Positions 43,305-54,852 of a stretch of 64,000 nucleotides of DNA are shown one piece after another (the first letter of the stretch is position 1; every line of letters starts with the position of its first letter). The translations under genes and the position numbers were made by a program. The notes beneath the pieces were generated by a model. That model was given only the letters and a program-made list of their open reading frames with translations. It was not told the DNA's origin and did not search any database. Origin of the DNA: Cliona cf. orientalis (taxonomy: Eukaryota; Porifera; Demospongiae; Clionaida; Clionaidae); assembly GCA_963930775.1 (NCBI GenBank), contig OZ005694.1, positions 3,286,001 through 3,350,000 of the forward strand, written 5' to 3'.

Positions 43305-45917
43305 TTACTTAATATGCAGTGTTCCTTTGTACACACTTTTAACTTTGCTCTCGTTCCAACCACCTATCACCAGAATCTCTGTTGCTGAAAGATGAGCAGC
43401 AGTCGTTCCAGACAATGGAAGAGGTAAATCGCTTAAATAGATCCAGGAGCTGGTAGCTGAGGAGTAAACGTAAATTTCACGAGCATCACCTCCTCTTTCT
43501 GATAGTTGATCCCCTCCCACTGCAAGAATACTTCCTGCAAGAACAGCTGCTGTTGGTTGATTGGTAGGCGTGCTAGGTAGAATCTTCCACGTTGATGATG
43601 TTATTTGACGGCCTTGAGACTGCTGTCCTACTGGTACTGCATTGCTGAGAAGATCATCAACTGAGGCATAGTGGACTTTGTTGAGGTGGTCACCATTGTT
43701 GTGTCCACCTAGAGTATAGCACGTATTACCTTCGACAACCAGCGATATTCTACCACAAGGTTTTGGAAGGTGGTCTGTTGAATACCACTGTGAAGTATCT
43801 AGCATGAAGACTTCTATGGCATTAGACTCTTCATCTCCAATTACCCCTCCAGCTGCTACCAGCGCTTGTTTAACGCTAAAAAGGATCGGACAACTTCTTG
43901 CAGTTGGCATAGGTGGAATAGCTCTCTTCCACTTCTTTGATTTCTCATCCAACATATACGTTTCACTTACTTCCACTGGGTTATCTTTTTTTCTCCCACC
44001 TATAGCTAATAACTTGCCATTTAGCTGACCAAGACCAAACCAGCAGACTGGAAGGGGAGCTAGAGTTCTCCATTGGTCATGTGATAAATCATAGCAGTGG
44101 ACAAGGTAATCATCACTGCTATCAAACAGTGTAGTACTTCCCCTGCTGCAGTAGACTTTGTTATCAATGATTACGGACTGCCCATAGCATATCCCCTTGG
44201 GCAAATCTGCACACCTTTTCCACTCAATACCAACCTGCAATGACTGGATATTGCAGTTATCGCAATCATGCCTTGCACACATATGTGAGCATAATGCACA
44301 GTGTATTATAACAAATTTAGAAAAGCTTTCACAACAATTATTCTAAAAAACATGCCACCTAGGCACAAACAGTATTTTCTTAGACTCTGATCTAGTCATA
44401 AGCAATATGTACTTTTATCAATCTTAACTTACTGGTTGTTTGTTAGCCAAGTATTTCCTTGTCCTTGTAAGCTGCTCATTCAATCCTAAGATTGTTGAAT
44501 CTTTCTGCTTTAAAGCTCTGGTCTTCGTTTCAGTATCACTTTTCGTGCATTCAATGATGGCATCCTTTGCAGCCACTTCTTCGTCTGAGTGCAACAGCGT
44601 TAATTTCAATGAATCGTTCTCTAGTTTGTATCTTGTTGTTTCCAAATGCAACTCAGTATTTCTTTCATTAAGACCTTCTGATACTTTTCTTTCCTCATCC
44701 AGCAGGGTTTTATAATTAGTAATCTTGGCTTTGAGAGTATTCTTTTCTACCTTAATTACTTCTTTCTCAGAAGACAAGAGTGCAACGCGAGTGTTTACAT
44801 CTTTCATCTGCATGTGCAGCTGTTCTATCTCTGTAGAATGAACAACATTGAGTCGATTGATTTCTTCTTCTCTCTCTAAAATTTTCTTCCTTATATCTTC
44901 GTTTAATTTTGACATTTGCTCTTCCTTTTGTCTGATAATTTCGTCCCTTCTTTTCACGTCTGCCATTAACACTTCTTTTTCTTTGTACACAGCATCAATG
45001 TGACTCAATAATTCCAGCTCATTGTTGAAAGATGAAGGAACTTGTGCTACCATTGTTGCCAACTGTTGTACAAGCTGCCTTGCATGAACTCTCTCATGAA
45101 TGTCATTGCTAATGCACTTCAGAATAAGGCCCATCAGTGGGTGATCCTGTCCAATGATTTCAAGAAATGGTTCACGGCGTTCGGCTTCTGTGACTGGAAT
45201 TAGCTGACCATCTTCAAAGCGATTTGGACCAATTTGGGGCTCTGGCCACTTACCACTGAACAGGTGGATCATCATAATACCATAAGAAAACTCATCCACA
45301 CTTGTGCCATACGTTGGATTGGCAACCATCACCTCCGGTGGCATGTAGGCAGGGGTGCCAGGAGTCTGCGTCATGCGACTGACTTGCAAAGGAGTCAGGT
45401 TGAGGATCCTGGCCACACCCAGATCAGAAATCTTTGCCGTCATGTTGGAAGTGAGGAGGACGTTGTTTGAGGAAAGATCTCGATGAATGATGGAAGGTGT
45501 TTGGCTGTGCAGGTAATACAAGCCTAGAGCAACGTCATGGAGGATGGAGTAACTGATACTTGGATGTATACTAGCAGGATTGTACTTCTCAATGCAAGCT
45601 GTTAGATTAGTGGGAAGAAACTCCATTACTAGTACAGGTACTTTAGTACCCTGCTGGAAGTAAACTCCAAGAAATTGGACGATGTTAGGGTGACGCAGAT
45701 CGCTTAATATACGGCATTCTTCTTCAAAACGTTTAATGGCGTAAGTTGTATCTCCTTGTTTTAGGAGAACTTCATGAATTCTCTTTCCTGCGCATTTCAA
45801 CCCACCAAATTCCAGTAGCTCTACAGTGGCATAGGAACCATGACCAAGTTCTATTTTCGTCGCCTGGACTTCAGACAATGTGTAAGATTCGAATCCAGAG
45901 AATGCACTCGTAGCCAT
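43305..45917 (-). CDS. Protein kinase, coiled coil and kelch propeller protein
   Basis: Two exons (45917-44433 and 44234-43305) join in phase 0 through a GTAAGT donor and a TTGCAG acceptor to 804 aa; an in-frame AG 12 bases upstream is an alternative acceptor. Residues ~20-290 form a protein kinase: glycine loop GHGSYATV (25-32), Lys45, HRDLSSNN (Asp147, Asn152), DLG (165-167, in place of DFG), GTPAYMPPEV. It resembles TKL-type kinases and looks catalytically competent. Residues ~300-490 are a long charged coiled coil, probably for self-association. Residues 496-804 carry about five to six kelch repeats (GGRKK, AAGGV, TLGGH, AVGGD, VIGGW). Such proteins are likely cytoplasmic scaffolds or kinases that recruit partners through the propeller. 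The substrate is unknown. No signal peptide or membrane segment. Confidence 0.88.
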
Positions 45918-46742
45918 CTGTCGGCAGGGGCTTGAGCATGTGGGCTTACCAACAATAGCTAGTATAGCACCCGCTTCCCGTTACATAGGCCCTTACGCGC
46001 GCAGCGGTCTGGCATAACTCGCGCTTTTGGCCCGCATGGGCGCTTACCCGGGATTTAAATCCCATACGAAGTTACTACAGTGGACCCGTACATGGGCGCT
46101 TGCCCGAGACACTGTGACTGCGGTATGCCCGAATAATTGGAAACCGTATAGTAGTTCCCCGGGGAGCCGCTGATTTATGAACTGTGTAACTTGAACACTG
46201 ACAGTACAGGTAAGCAAATTTATATAACTAGAAAATTACACGTATGATGTTCTGCAAATTATTGCGGGATGCTCCGCAGATCCATAAGGTAGTTTTCGCG
46301 TATGTCTCCCTGGCTAGAGACCTGGTCTCATGGTCCTATAATATTATAAAAATAGTCTCGCACAGCCAGCTACTCATCTCCAAGCCCCTCCCAGTGTATG
46401 GGGGGGGGGGGGGGCTAGTACACACCCATTAAACTTTCTATGTGAGATTACCTCATAGATAATTAAGACTAGACAGTCTTAATCGTCAATTATTATAATA
46501 TCATCTTGTGTTTTATAATTGTGTACACGTATGTGGCCAATAAATGCACATGAGGTGGTGCACTAGACCAATGCAATAACAGACCAGATAGATGGATAAA
46601 ATCAGATGTGCAATTTGCTAAGTTTTGATCTTAGGAGGTGTGCTATTTTGCCTTTATTTAAAATATGCCGCTATAATATCATCACCATATCATAGAGTCG
46701 GTAGACTCTGTAAGTAGGGATGACCGGCACGGATACTCCATA
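45918..46742. other. Upstream region of kinase-kelch gene; no other gene
   Basis: 45918-46160 is GC-richer with repeated GGGCGCTTNCCCG-like text and is the likely promoter side of the kinase-kelch gene. No TATA box is obvious. A G-run lies at 46400-46414. No other coding frame is supported. Confidence 0.35.
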
Positions 46743-47409
46743 CCGTATAGCGGGAAATTTTCGAGGGTATTAATTTTCGCTGTTTTCGCGGATCAGGGTG
46801 AATCCGCGAAATTTTATACCTCGAAAATTTCCCGCTATACGGTATGACTTGACGACCCGTTCCTACACTCGAGCATGCGCAGTCCCACGTGCACCAGCAC
46901 ATGATATCAGTGCAGTAGAATGGGTGTGGTCGATATAAACCACAAGGCATGCTGAATAGAAAATGCACTATTTGTAGCGCTAGCAAGCCATTTTTGAAGA
47001 AAGAGCGAACATATAGCTGATATTTTTCTTGGGACGTGTCCAACTATTGTTGAAGACTCGGGTTTTGTGACAGCTACAGCGTAGGGGTCACGGACGTTGC
47101 CGGGCTCTCGGATACACGTCAGATTTTCTCCAACTTCAGCCTCCCAAATGCTTTGATACTCGTGCCGTGGTAGCCACGGATCATCGCCTCCACAACACAG
47201 CTTCGTAGTTCAGACATAGTTAGCTCGTATTTAACACTATCTGCTATGATTTCCACGCACGTGTGAAAGAAGAGGGGCGTGGTTTTTATTGCATCCAATT
47301 TGGGGGTGTGGCTTTGTCTCAGGGCTGATCCTCGAAAAATAAAACGCGAAAAAGTTCAAAACCCCACATCCGCGAAAATTGCTACCCTCGAAAATTTCCC
47401 GCTATACGG
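46743..47409. mobile_element. TA-flanked element carrying a HIRAN fragment, copy 2 (inverted)
   Basis: Same structure as 22414-23073, on the opposite strand: a ~100-bp palindrome of the end sequence at the left (46743-46845), HIRAN coding fragment, single end at the right, TA on both sides. Length 667 against 660. Confidence 0.8.
46935..47217 (-). pseudogene. HIRAN-domain fragment, second transposon copy
   Basis: ATG at 47217 starts MSELRSCVVEAMIRGYH. A short insertion then breaks the frame, and the second half (PYAVAVTKPESSTIVGHVPRK) is open. Complementary damage in the two copies indicates independent decay of one captured segment. Confidence 0.6.
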
Positions 47410-48285
47410 TATATATAATATATTGCAAAAATCCAAAACTGGTAACTTTAATTATGAAATTTCTAAGTGTCAAGATCAGAATCTACAGCAAATTATCTAT
47501 CTAACAAGACCAAGATCATCCGGCCATCAACTCAATCGTAAATGTATATACCAGAACCAGATGTTCAATAAAATAGCCATTTATCAATCTTTCTTTCTTT
47601 CTTTGTCATTTCCAGGGCTAACTCAAGACTCTCTGGACCTCACACCTTAGTTCTCACAAAAACCCACTCTATTTTGTAGCGTGCAGTGCAGTGATACGCT
47701 AGTTTTGCATTATCTCTACAGTCACATAATGGTGGGTGTGTACGGCCCATTAAGGATAAGGTATCCGATACGCCATTTTTGTCATATAATGCGCATGCTC
47801 ATAATGCGTTGCCATGGTGAAGTCGTGACTGTAGTCAGCGGCGCGTGCCACCGCCGCTAGCAAGCCAGCTAGCTAGCTAGCGCCTCGAACCAAGCTAGCT
47901 TAGCTTAGCCATAGCTAAGCGCCAGGCTCTCCCGCACGAGCTAGGCCAGTGCGAGCGCGAGCGCGATAAAGCGAACCTAGCTAGAGGCTAGCGCGTGCAA
48001 TGCTCAGAGTACTGCGCTGGGATATGGAGACTCGAGGCCTCAATGTACGGGCGCGACACGGCCATCAGCAGTCGGCATAACAGCCAGCTCAGTAGTGACA
48101 AAGATAGTCGATAAATCAATAATAGCTATACTAGTACTAGAGTCTCATCGCTATTTGGCCGCCTGAAAACAGCTAAGGCGAGTTAACGAAGGGCGTGGCT
48201 ACTACTTTTACGCGCAAACGCGAACTTCGGCACCTCCCATCTATACTTACTACAGTTGCACTCATGCAATAAAAAAGAACAGAAA
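47410..48285. other. Intergenic; no gene
   Basis: Contains CTAGCTAG and GCGAGCGCGAGCGCG runs at 47860-47965. No supported coding frame. Confidence 0.35.
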
Positions 48286-48670
48286 TAAGTGTAAAAACAA
48301 TTGAATAAAATTGAAGGAGGAAGTAGGGATGATAATGCCAAAAAGTACACAAACAAAAATTTTTAGAGATAAGAGATAATCACAACCACTATACATCCCT
48401 ACGCTTGCTTTTCTTGATTATAATTACAGACCTATTGATGTCAACTTATTCAAGGCATGCTATCCTTGGAGTATTCTTGAATTGCATGTGGGAGAAATTC
48501 ATGTTCTCCCTGTCAGTAATTTTTATATTATCATGCTACTCAAAAGCAAGCGTAGGGATGTATAGTGGTTGTGATTATCTCTTATCCCTAAAAATCTTGT
48601 TTGTGTACTTTTTGGCATTGTCATCCCTACTTCCTTCTTCAATTTTATTCAATTGTTTTTACACTTGTTT
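48286..48670. mobile_element. Palindromic MITE with ~125-bp arms
   Basis: The left arm (GTGTAAAAACAATTGAATAA, then AAGTAGGGATGATAATGCC, then AACCACTATACATCCCTACG) returns inverted at 48541-48668. Part of the same arm (GCCAAAAAGTACACGAACAA, CATCCCTATGCTTGCTTTT) occurs alone at 11732-11820 and partly at 11960-12010. Target duplication not resolved. Confidence 0.75.
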
Positions 48671-48700
48671 TTAAATATTATATCAGGAAATTTCAGCCAT

Positions 48701-48953
48701 TAATTGGTAGCTACGTATCTAATTATTCTGCAATGTCATCTTCTCCCGTCAAGTTACGGTGTCTTCACTAATGATGTAGGTATGTCGGAGTTGGGCCAAC
48801 CCTGCCCCCAGATATTGGTATGCGGTTACCGAGTTGCCCCTTAATTATCATCAATCTATTTATGGCTAATGAAGTTGCCCCGGACTAATTAGCTAGTTAA
48901 GTAGTAATGTTACTATTCAATCGTGACTGGGGGTAATGAAGTCCTTGACTTCC
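48701..48953. repeat. 253-bp direct repeat, distal copy (DIRS/Ngaro 3' end)
   Basis: Starts TAATTGGTAGCTAC, ends GTCCTTGACTTCC. Nearly identical to 49196-49448 (two differences seen). With the 242-bp spacer it forms the repeat-spacer-repeat end expected of split-direct-repeat retrotransposons. Confidence 0.8.
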
Positions 48954-49195
48954 AGAAGGATTAGCCCAACCGTCACAATGGGAATGTTGTGCCAGTGGAG
49001 TAATATAGGGTGGGAAGTCTTGGGAGGGACAACTATTCGCTCTTGAGTAGATAGCTCGCACACGCGTCTCCTGCTGGCTGGCGGGCAACTAATACTCTGC
49101 GGTATGGTATGTGCTTTACGTGCCTCCAACTTCTGCTAGCGCGCATGCGTCCTCCGCCTACCAATTAACTCCGTTTAACTTCTTTAAACTCCATT

Positions 49196-49448
49196 TAATT
49201 GGTAGCTACATATCTAATTATTCTGCAATGTCATCTTCTCCCGTCAAGTTACGGTGTCTTCACTAATGATGTAGGTATGCCGGAGTTGGGCCAACCCTGC
49301 CCCCAGATATTGGTATGCGGTTACCGAGTTGCCCCTTAATTATCATCAATCTATTTATGGCTAATGAAGTTGCCCCGGACTAATTAGCTAGTTAAGTAGT
49401 AATGTTACTATTCAATCGTGACTGGGGGTAATGAAGTCCTTGACTTCC
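49196..49448. repeat. 253-bp direct repeat, proximal copy
   Basis: Partner of 48701-48953, located just downstream of the recombinase ORF. Near-identity suggests a fairly recent insertion. Confidence 0.8.
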
Positions 49449-49574
49449 GGCCCATTGGAGGTTAACCTCCTACCCCCAGTCACAAGTGACAACCTGGATG
49501 TTTAGAATTTGATGATATCATTCAAGTAATTAATTAGCACAAGCACGTGTAGCTATGACTGTTTAGCTTTAAGT

Positions 49575-50576
49575 TTATTGTGGCTGGGACATTGGCCTGC
49601 TGAGAATGGGAGCTATTGCTGCTAGTTTATCTTGGGGGATTCTGATGCATGTCTGAAATGCGTCACTCTTCCACCTCCCTAAAGCTTTGATTGTGGAGTC
49701 TTCAATTCCCCGTTCCGCAGCTGTAGTGGCCGCCCCTATTCGGAAACTGTGGCCTGCATAGAGTGATGGGTTGTAGCCTGCGGATGACAATGCTGCTCGA
49801 ACATGGTGGATAAACCTATCTTTTGTTAGTGGAGTCCGATCCTTGAATTGAAACAGTGGGCCGTCTCCACGATCCTGGGTCGCCAAATATGCTGTTAGAG
49901 CTGCTACTGTGCAAATATCATCTCCTGTCTTCCCAATGAAGATAGATACCCCTTTCCTCTCCTGATCCGTTTTTGATACTTTGAGATGTACAACAAACTG
50001 TATCTGAATCAACGATGGATTATCTCTCTTGTCGATAGATATGTCCCGAATTGTAATATGGGTGGATGGATCGAATGCTGCGGGTGACAGTACCGTTAGT
50101 TCACCCATACGGTAGAATCCAAAAAATGTCGTAGTGCAAGCCGCCCATAGCATGATTATGTCCGGGTTTGCATTATCTTTGGACCAGACCTGCTTGATTT
50201 GGTGGAGGATGGTAGGGGTTATAGGGAGACGTGATGGTCCTATTGATGAGGCTGGCTGTTTTGCCTTTGCCCTAGTAACTCCATTCGTGACTAGTTTTAA
50301 TTTTGGCATTGAGGAATGCTGGGGGTCAGGGTGGCCTAGCGATACTTGTTTGTGACGTAGTGCGGAAAGGTAGACCTTGATGGTGCCTGTCGATAAGCCC
50401 TGATTAGCGAGATATGAAACAAAATAGCATAAGAGAGTTTGGGATAGTGGGACGAAAGGGTCCTTGATGTCGTGGACTGAGCAGAACTTGTTAGAGCGAT
50501 TGATACCGGTTGTGTAGGTGCGATGTGTGGATGAACTCAGACCTTGCTCAAAATAGAATTGAACAAGGCTGTCCAT
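49575..50576 (-). pseudogene. Tyrosine recombinase of the retrotransposon, Cys at catalytic Tyr
   Basis: A 333-aa uninterrupted frame. The N-terminal part (LVQFYFEQGLSSSTHRTYTT) is a SAM-like core-binding domain. The catalytic domain has the first Arg (GFYRMGELT), a Lys (SKTDQERKG), HSFRIGAAT (His-x-x-Arg) and GRWKSDAF. The residue aligned with the nucleophilic Tyr is Cys (TCIRIP, codon 49647-49649, TGC). Related elements have Tyr there. The change should abolish strand cleavage. In active relatives the enzyme integrates the circular DNA product without target duplication. Confidence 0.8.
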
Positions 50577-50592
50577 GTCTGTGAGAGCCAGT

Positions 50593-52307
50593 CTATACCT
50601 GCATGTTGAGTAAAAGGTTAGGGATTTCTCTATGGATTACTGTTGGGTGCGGATCCAGACCGTTGGTGTGCAGCATGGTAGGGGAGATGCTATTGCAGGA
50701 CAGAGCGTCTGCCATTTCATTTAGCCGGCCTGGTAGATGCTGAGGTAGGAATATGAAATTGAATGCTACTTCAGCAAAGAATAAGCAGCGGAGCAGGTGC
50801 ATTAGGTTGTCGTCTCGTGAGTAACGTGATTGAATGACTTCAACTGTGGCGAGATTATCGCATCTGCAAAGCACATGGGTACCTTTCCAGTGTTTTCCCC
50901 ACACTAAACCTGATATTACTATTGGCACTAGCTCCAGAAAGGCGATAGAGTGAGAGGCGGCGGCTGGCGTCCGTTTTAGTTGGAACCAGTGGCTTGAGAA
51001 ATGTGCTCCGCAGCCCCAAGAGCCTGATGCGTCTGTTGTGACTGTGAATTCTGGCTTTTCCTGGCCAATTGCTGACATTAGTGATATGCCATTCCATTGC
51101 TTGAGGAATAGGTGCCACCATGCTAAATCCGAGCGGAATCCTTGGTTTAAGCGGATTGGGTGGAAGGGGAGGTGTCTTGATTTAGCGAGTACAATCATGT
51201 GGCGGAGGAAAGATCGGCCCGGCTTTACTACTGCACTGGCATGTTGGAGCTGGCCTATGAGTGAGTCCAGGTCGTGTTTGGTGCACGTCTTACGATTGCT
51301 CCATGATTGTATTAGGTGTATTAGTCTGTTCAGTTTCTCTCTTGGTAGAGATACCGTCATCTTTGTTGTGTCCAGGAGGAATCCTAGATATTCTAGGAGC
51401 GTACACGGGCCATCACATTTGTCCTCTGCTAGTGGCACTCCAAGCAGCTCACATATGCTGTGAATAATGTCACAATTCATCTGGCACTGGGTTGTTCCTG
51501 CTCGACCCATGGTAATGAAATCATCTAGGTAGTGCAGTAAATGGGAGACGCTATGCTGCAATAGTATCCATAGTAAGGCATCTGCTAGGGAATTAAAATT
51601 TTGGGAGCCAACCGTAGGCCGAAGGGTAGTGACGCGTCAATGTAGACTTGATGTTGGAAAGACATGCCCAGCAGCGGTCTGTCCGAGGGATGGACCGGTA
51701 TAATCCGATATGCACTTTTTATATCAATTTTTGCTAGGAGTACCCCTGGCCCCAGATCCATAATCTGTTTGATCACATCTTGGATGTGGATGTATGATAG
51801 AGAGGTGAAGGAGGGGTTGATGCCGTCATTTATGCTTGCTCCATTAGGGGAGGACATGTCGACGATTAGTCGCCATTTGTTGTGTTGGTGTCGTTTGGGG
51901 CTGATGCCTATTGGGCTGATATGGATGGGGCAGGGCATGTTGCTTGGTTGAAACGGGCCAAGAATGCGGTTGGCCTCTAGCTCAGCCTTTAGGTAGTCCT
52001 TGATGACTGGCGCATGGTGTGCTGCTGAGCTCATGTTTCCCTTGGCTGAGCGAATGGGCGTTTCGTGGTTGAACCCAATGTGAAACGCATGAGATATTCC
52101 TGAAAGTATGTAGCTTGCGAATGTCCTGTCTGGGTGGTTCCGAAGGCACATGTCCCACGCCTCTAAGTTCAGTGGGGTGGTAATGTGGGTGAGGCAGGCT
52201 GGGATTGGCTGAGACTCCGGCGAGGAGTAGCTATTTAGTGTTAGTAGGTCAGTTGAGTAGCGATAAAGCCCTTCGGATGTGAATGGCCTGTGTGAGTATA
52301 GTTGCAT
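50593..52307 (-). pseudogene. Reverse transcriptase-RNase H of the retrotransposon, frameshifted
   Basis: Two overlapping frames (52307-51585 and ~51600-50593) make one RT-RNase H. RT landmarks are KWRLIVDMSSPNG, AKIDIKSAYR, LPFGLRLAP and the active-site HYLDDF. RNase H landmarks are TTDASGSWGCGA, LELVPIV and RCDNLATVEV. The break is in a T-run at about 51594-51602 (consistent with loss of one base), which shifts into a stop. It could be a real mutation or a homopolymer error. Confidence 0.8.
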
Positions 52308-52605
52308 GTTACATTAATAATTGTCACGCCCAAGGGGCGGAGAAGACATGCAGTCATGCAGGATTTTATTTTATGTAAATAATTATTATTAAGATTTGTG
52401 TGCATAGAAGATTTTGGGTAATCGAGATAGTCAGGACATTGATAAAATAATATTATATGATCAGTTTCGAATAATAAGAATCGGTGATTAAATAATCTAT
52501 CGGCTGGTTTGAATGGTTGGTTATGCTATAGTGGATACATAATTGATCGCGAGTGCTGATAGCCAGTTTCCCCGATTGGGTATGTTAGCAGAGTTCTTGG
52601 GTGTC

Positions 52606-53803
52606 CTAGCTTGCCTGCTTATCATGAGTTATTGCTTTGTTGGGAAACGGCTTCATAAACTTTTGTGGTTGCCAGTTGGGGTTTTGCTGGCGTTTTCTGG
52701 AGAGGCGGGGGCACGAGGACACAGGATGACCTCCACCGCTTGATTTGCAGGTATGGGAGTACTTGCAGGGGTTGAAGGCACAGCGAGGCCCTCCGGCTGC
52801 GTTGTAGAGGCCGCATGGTTCTTGGGCCTGTTTGGTGTGCATGGGCCCTGGACGCTGTTGGGGTTGATTCCATGGCAGCTGGTTTGCATTTGCTGTTGGG
52901 AGGGAAGCAGTTGCCCAAGAAGGGGAATGGGTAGGTTCGGGCAGGTGTCCATTGTGTGCTCGCAGCTGAGGCAATTGGTGCATGAGGGGCCTTGGTAAAC
53001 CACACCGTGTAGAGGTATTGATCTACGTTGCCCCATAGTAGTGATTTTGTCCTGGCTGCTTTTTGGCGGTAGGCTGCGTCATATGCTGCCCAGCATAGAC
53101 CTTTGAAGCGTTTATAGCCAGTTGCAATCGTAGCCATATAAGCCAAGAAGTGTTTGGTGTACTGTGGATATTTCTCCACAAGTACTGATGTGAGTGAGGC
53201 ATAGCACTGGATCCACACTGCGAGGTCCGTCACTGGCTCTTTGCGGCGTTGGAATAGGCCTTGTAGTGGGGTTGCTGAGTCTGTGTCTGAGTGGAATAGC
53301 CAGGATTCCGGCCTGAGCTCGGCCATGTCTACGTACTCGAGGTTAAGGATTTTCTTTCTCAGCTGTTCTGGGAGTGGGCATATACCATCGGCTGCAAACA
53401 AGGATGGGTCGCTGGCTGTGGCTGCTGGTACAGCGGGTGGCATTGAGGGCCCTATAGGGTGGAGCTGGTTGTAGCCATGATAGGTGCTGCTGGCATAGCC
53501 GTTGCTGGCGGGAGTGGCATAGCTGTTGCTGGTGGGGGTGGCATGGATGTTGCTGGTGGGGGTGGCGTGGCTATTGCTGGAAGGGGCAGCAGCGTTGGTG
53601 TGGTAGTGGGATGGGCAGTGATTAGTGGAATGTGTGCTAGTGCTGAGCTCCCTGGTGTTACTCCCATGGCTGCTGTTACAGCAGTGGTGGTTGCAGGCAT
53701 GGTGGGGGGGGGGGGGGGGGGGGAGGGGTGGTTCTGCTGTGTATGTATAGGATATGTTATTGTGGTCAATTAGGTGCGCAAATTGTCTGGCATGAGGCCT
53801 CAA
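52606..53803 (-). pseudogene. Gag-like ORF of the retrotransposon, two frame changes
   Basis: The main frame (53803 to ~53000) has a low-complexity Ala/Pro/Thr/His N-terminus and a conserved gag core (LPEQLRKKILNLEYVDMAEL, WAAYDAAYRQKAA). The zinc-ligand stretch CTNCLSCEHTMDTCP lies in a second frame, and the terminal Cys/His motif (CAFNPCKYSHTC...HPVSSCP) lies in the third, so at least two indels separate them. A ~22-G run on the plus strand at ~53702-53722 encodes the Pro tract and is prone to sequencing error. Confidence 0.7.
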
Positions 53804-54852
53804 GGGAGCTGGTTAGGTGGGCAAGATGGCTGAGTGAAAAAAGGAGCCCTTAATTGTCTCATATGAGTGCGTGTTAATCAGTTATTATAATAGCCATCAA
53901 GCAATGATGCAGTCCTTGAACATTGTTGTATTTTATTCTCTGAGGAACCTTGGTGATTAAGGCCAACCACAAGAATGTTGCTCTGCACTAATTAGGTTAA
54001 CTGTCACAAATAATGGTTATCTACCAGTAATTGGGGTGCATGAGATGCATGGTCGAATGCACCCCAATTACTGGCAGATAACTATTTAGTTGATAGTTGA
54101 CCTCTGTTCATCATTGGCCTACTTTATGATGACCCAACCCCTTCCCATAGCCAGCAAATTGCCTATAAAAACTTTGGTTGCTGAGCAACTACCAACAAGT
54201 AGCTATGTAGATCTATCTAGCTGACCATGCTATAGAGCTATGGCCACAGATAAATGAGGGTTGCTATGGAGTAAAGCCTACAATCTGATTGGTCCAGTGC
54301 ACACCACCTGTATACATACTACAACAGAAGTCTTGCATGTATGTATAGCTACATGTGGTGTCTCGTCTACGGTATTCAAAAAGCGAAAGCAATAAATTTA
54401 TATGTAAACACTCTATAAGTGCTCCTACCTGTGCTACAGCTAGTTTGCAAAGGATATCTGAATTTGGCATAATCGTGAAATACCTACATCGAAAAGTATA
54501 TAATACAACTATGTCAAAACAGTGCGACACAACTGGGGTTCCTTGTGATATTGATAGGATTTGTATAGTGGCACTTGATAACTTTTTACCCAACTGGAAA
54601 TATATGCTTCAGCCTCATGCCTGCGTTCCTGTATCCTTGTAGGCAATAAGACCAAATCTAGCTAAATATCAATTAGTTATAGATCAACAAGTAAAATGTG
54701 AACCCACATTTGTATTTCCATCCTGTAAAGCTTTGTTTAATTTTCTCCTCCGATCCAGATTAGAAATCAAACACTTCTGAATCAAGTTTCTCCACAAGGT
54801 GTATTAAACAAATAAAGTCCCATTGTTATCCAATAGGGTATATAGCACAAAG
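53804..54852. other. Intergenic; hairpin and G-alpha upstream region
   Basis: A 26-bp-arm hairpin (54016-54041 with 54057-54082; GTTATCTACCAGTAATTGGG) is the only clear structure. The last few hundred bases are the likely promoter of the G-alpha gene, with no TATA box identified. Open frames on both strands here lack domains. Confidence 0.4.

Larger units (their letters stand above)
48701..53803 (-). mobile_element. DIRS/Ngaro-type tyrosine-recombinase retrotransposon
   Basis: On the minus strand: gag-like ORF (53803-52606), RT-RNase H (52307-50593), tyrosine recombinase (50576-49575), then 253-bp direct repeats separated by 242 bp. This order without a methyltransferase resembles Ngaro-type elements. 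No copy of the 242-bp spacer was found upstream of gag, so the 5' end is missing or divergent. Frameshifts in gag and RT plus a recombinase substitution indicate an inactive copy, though some may be sequencing errors in homopolymers. Confidence 0.8.

Noticed and set aside
44234..44282. Kelch region as a separate gene starting at the ATG at 44282
   Set aside because: A strong donor ends the kinase exon in phase 0 and a CAG acceptor starts the kelch exon in phase 0, about 200 bases away, so one gene is more likely; kept as a testable alternative.
48701..49448. The 253-bp direct repeats as LTRs of an ordinary LTR retrotransposon
   Set aside because: Both copies lie on the same side of the coding region, there is no integrase, and a tyrosine recombinase is present.
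53459..53773. Glycine/valine-rich plus-strand ORF
   Set aside because: It is the antisense of the low-complexity Ala/Pro/Thr part of the retrotransposon gag ORF.
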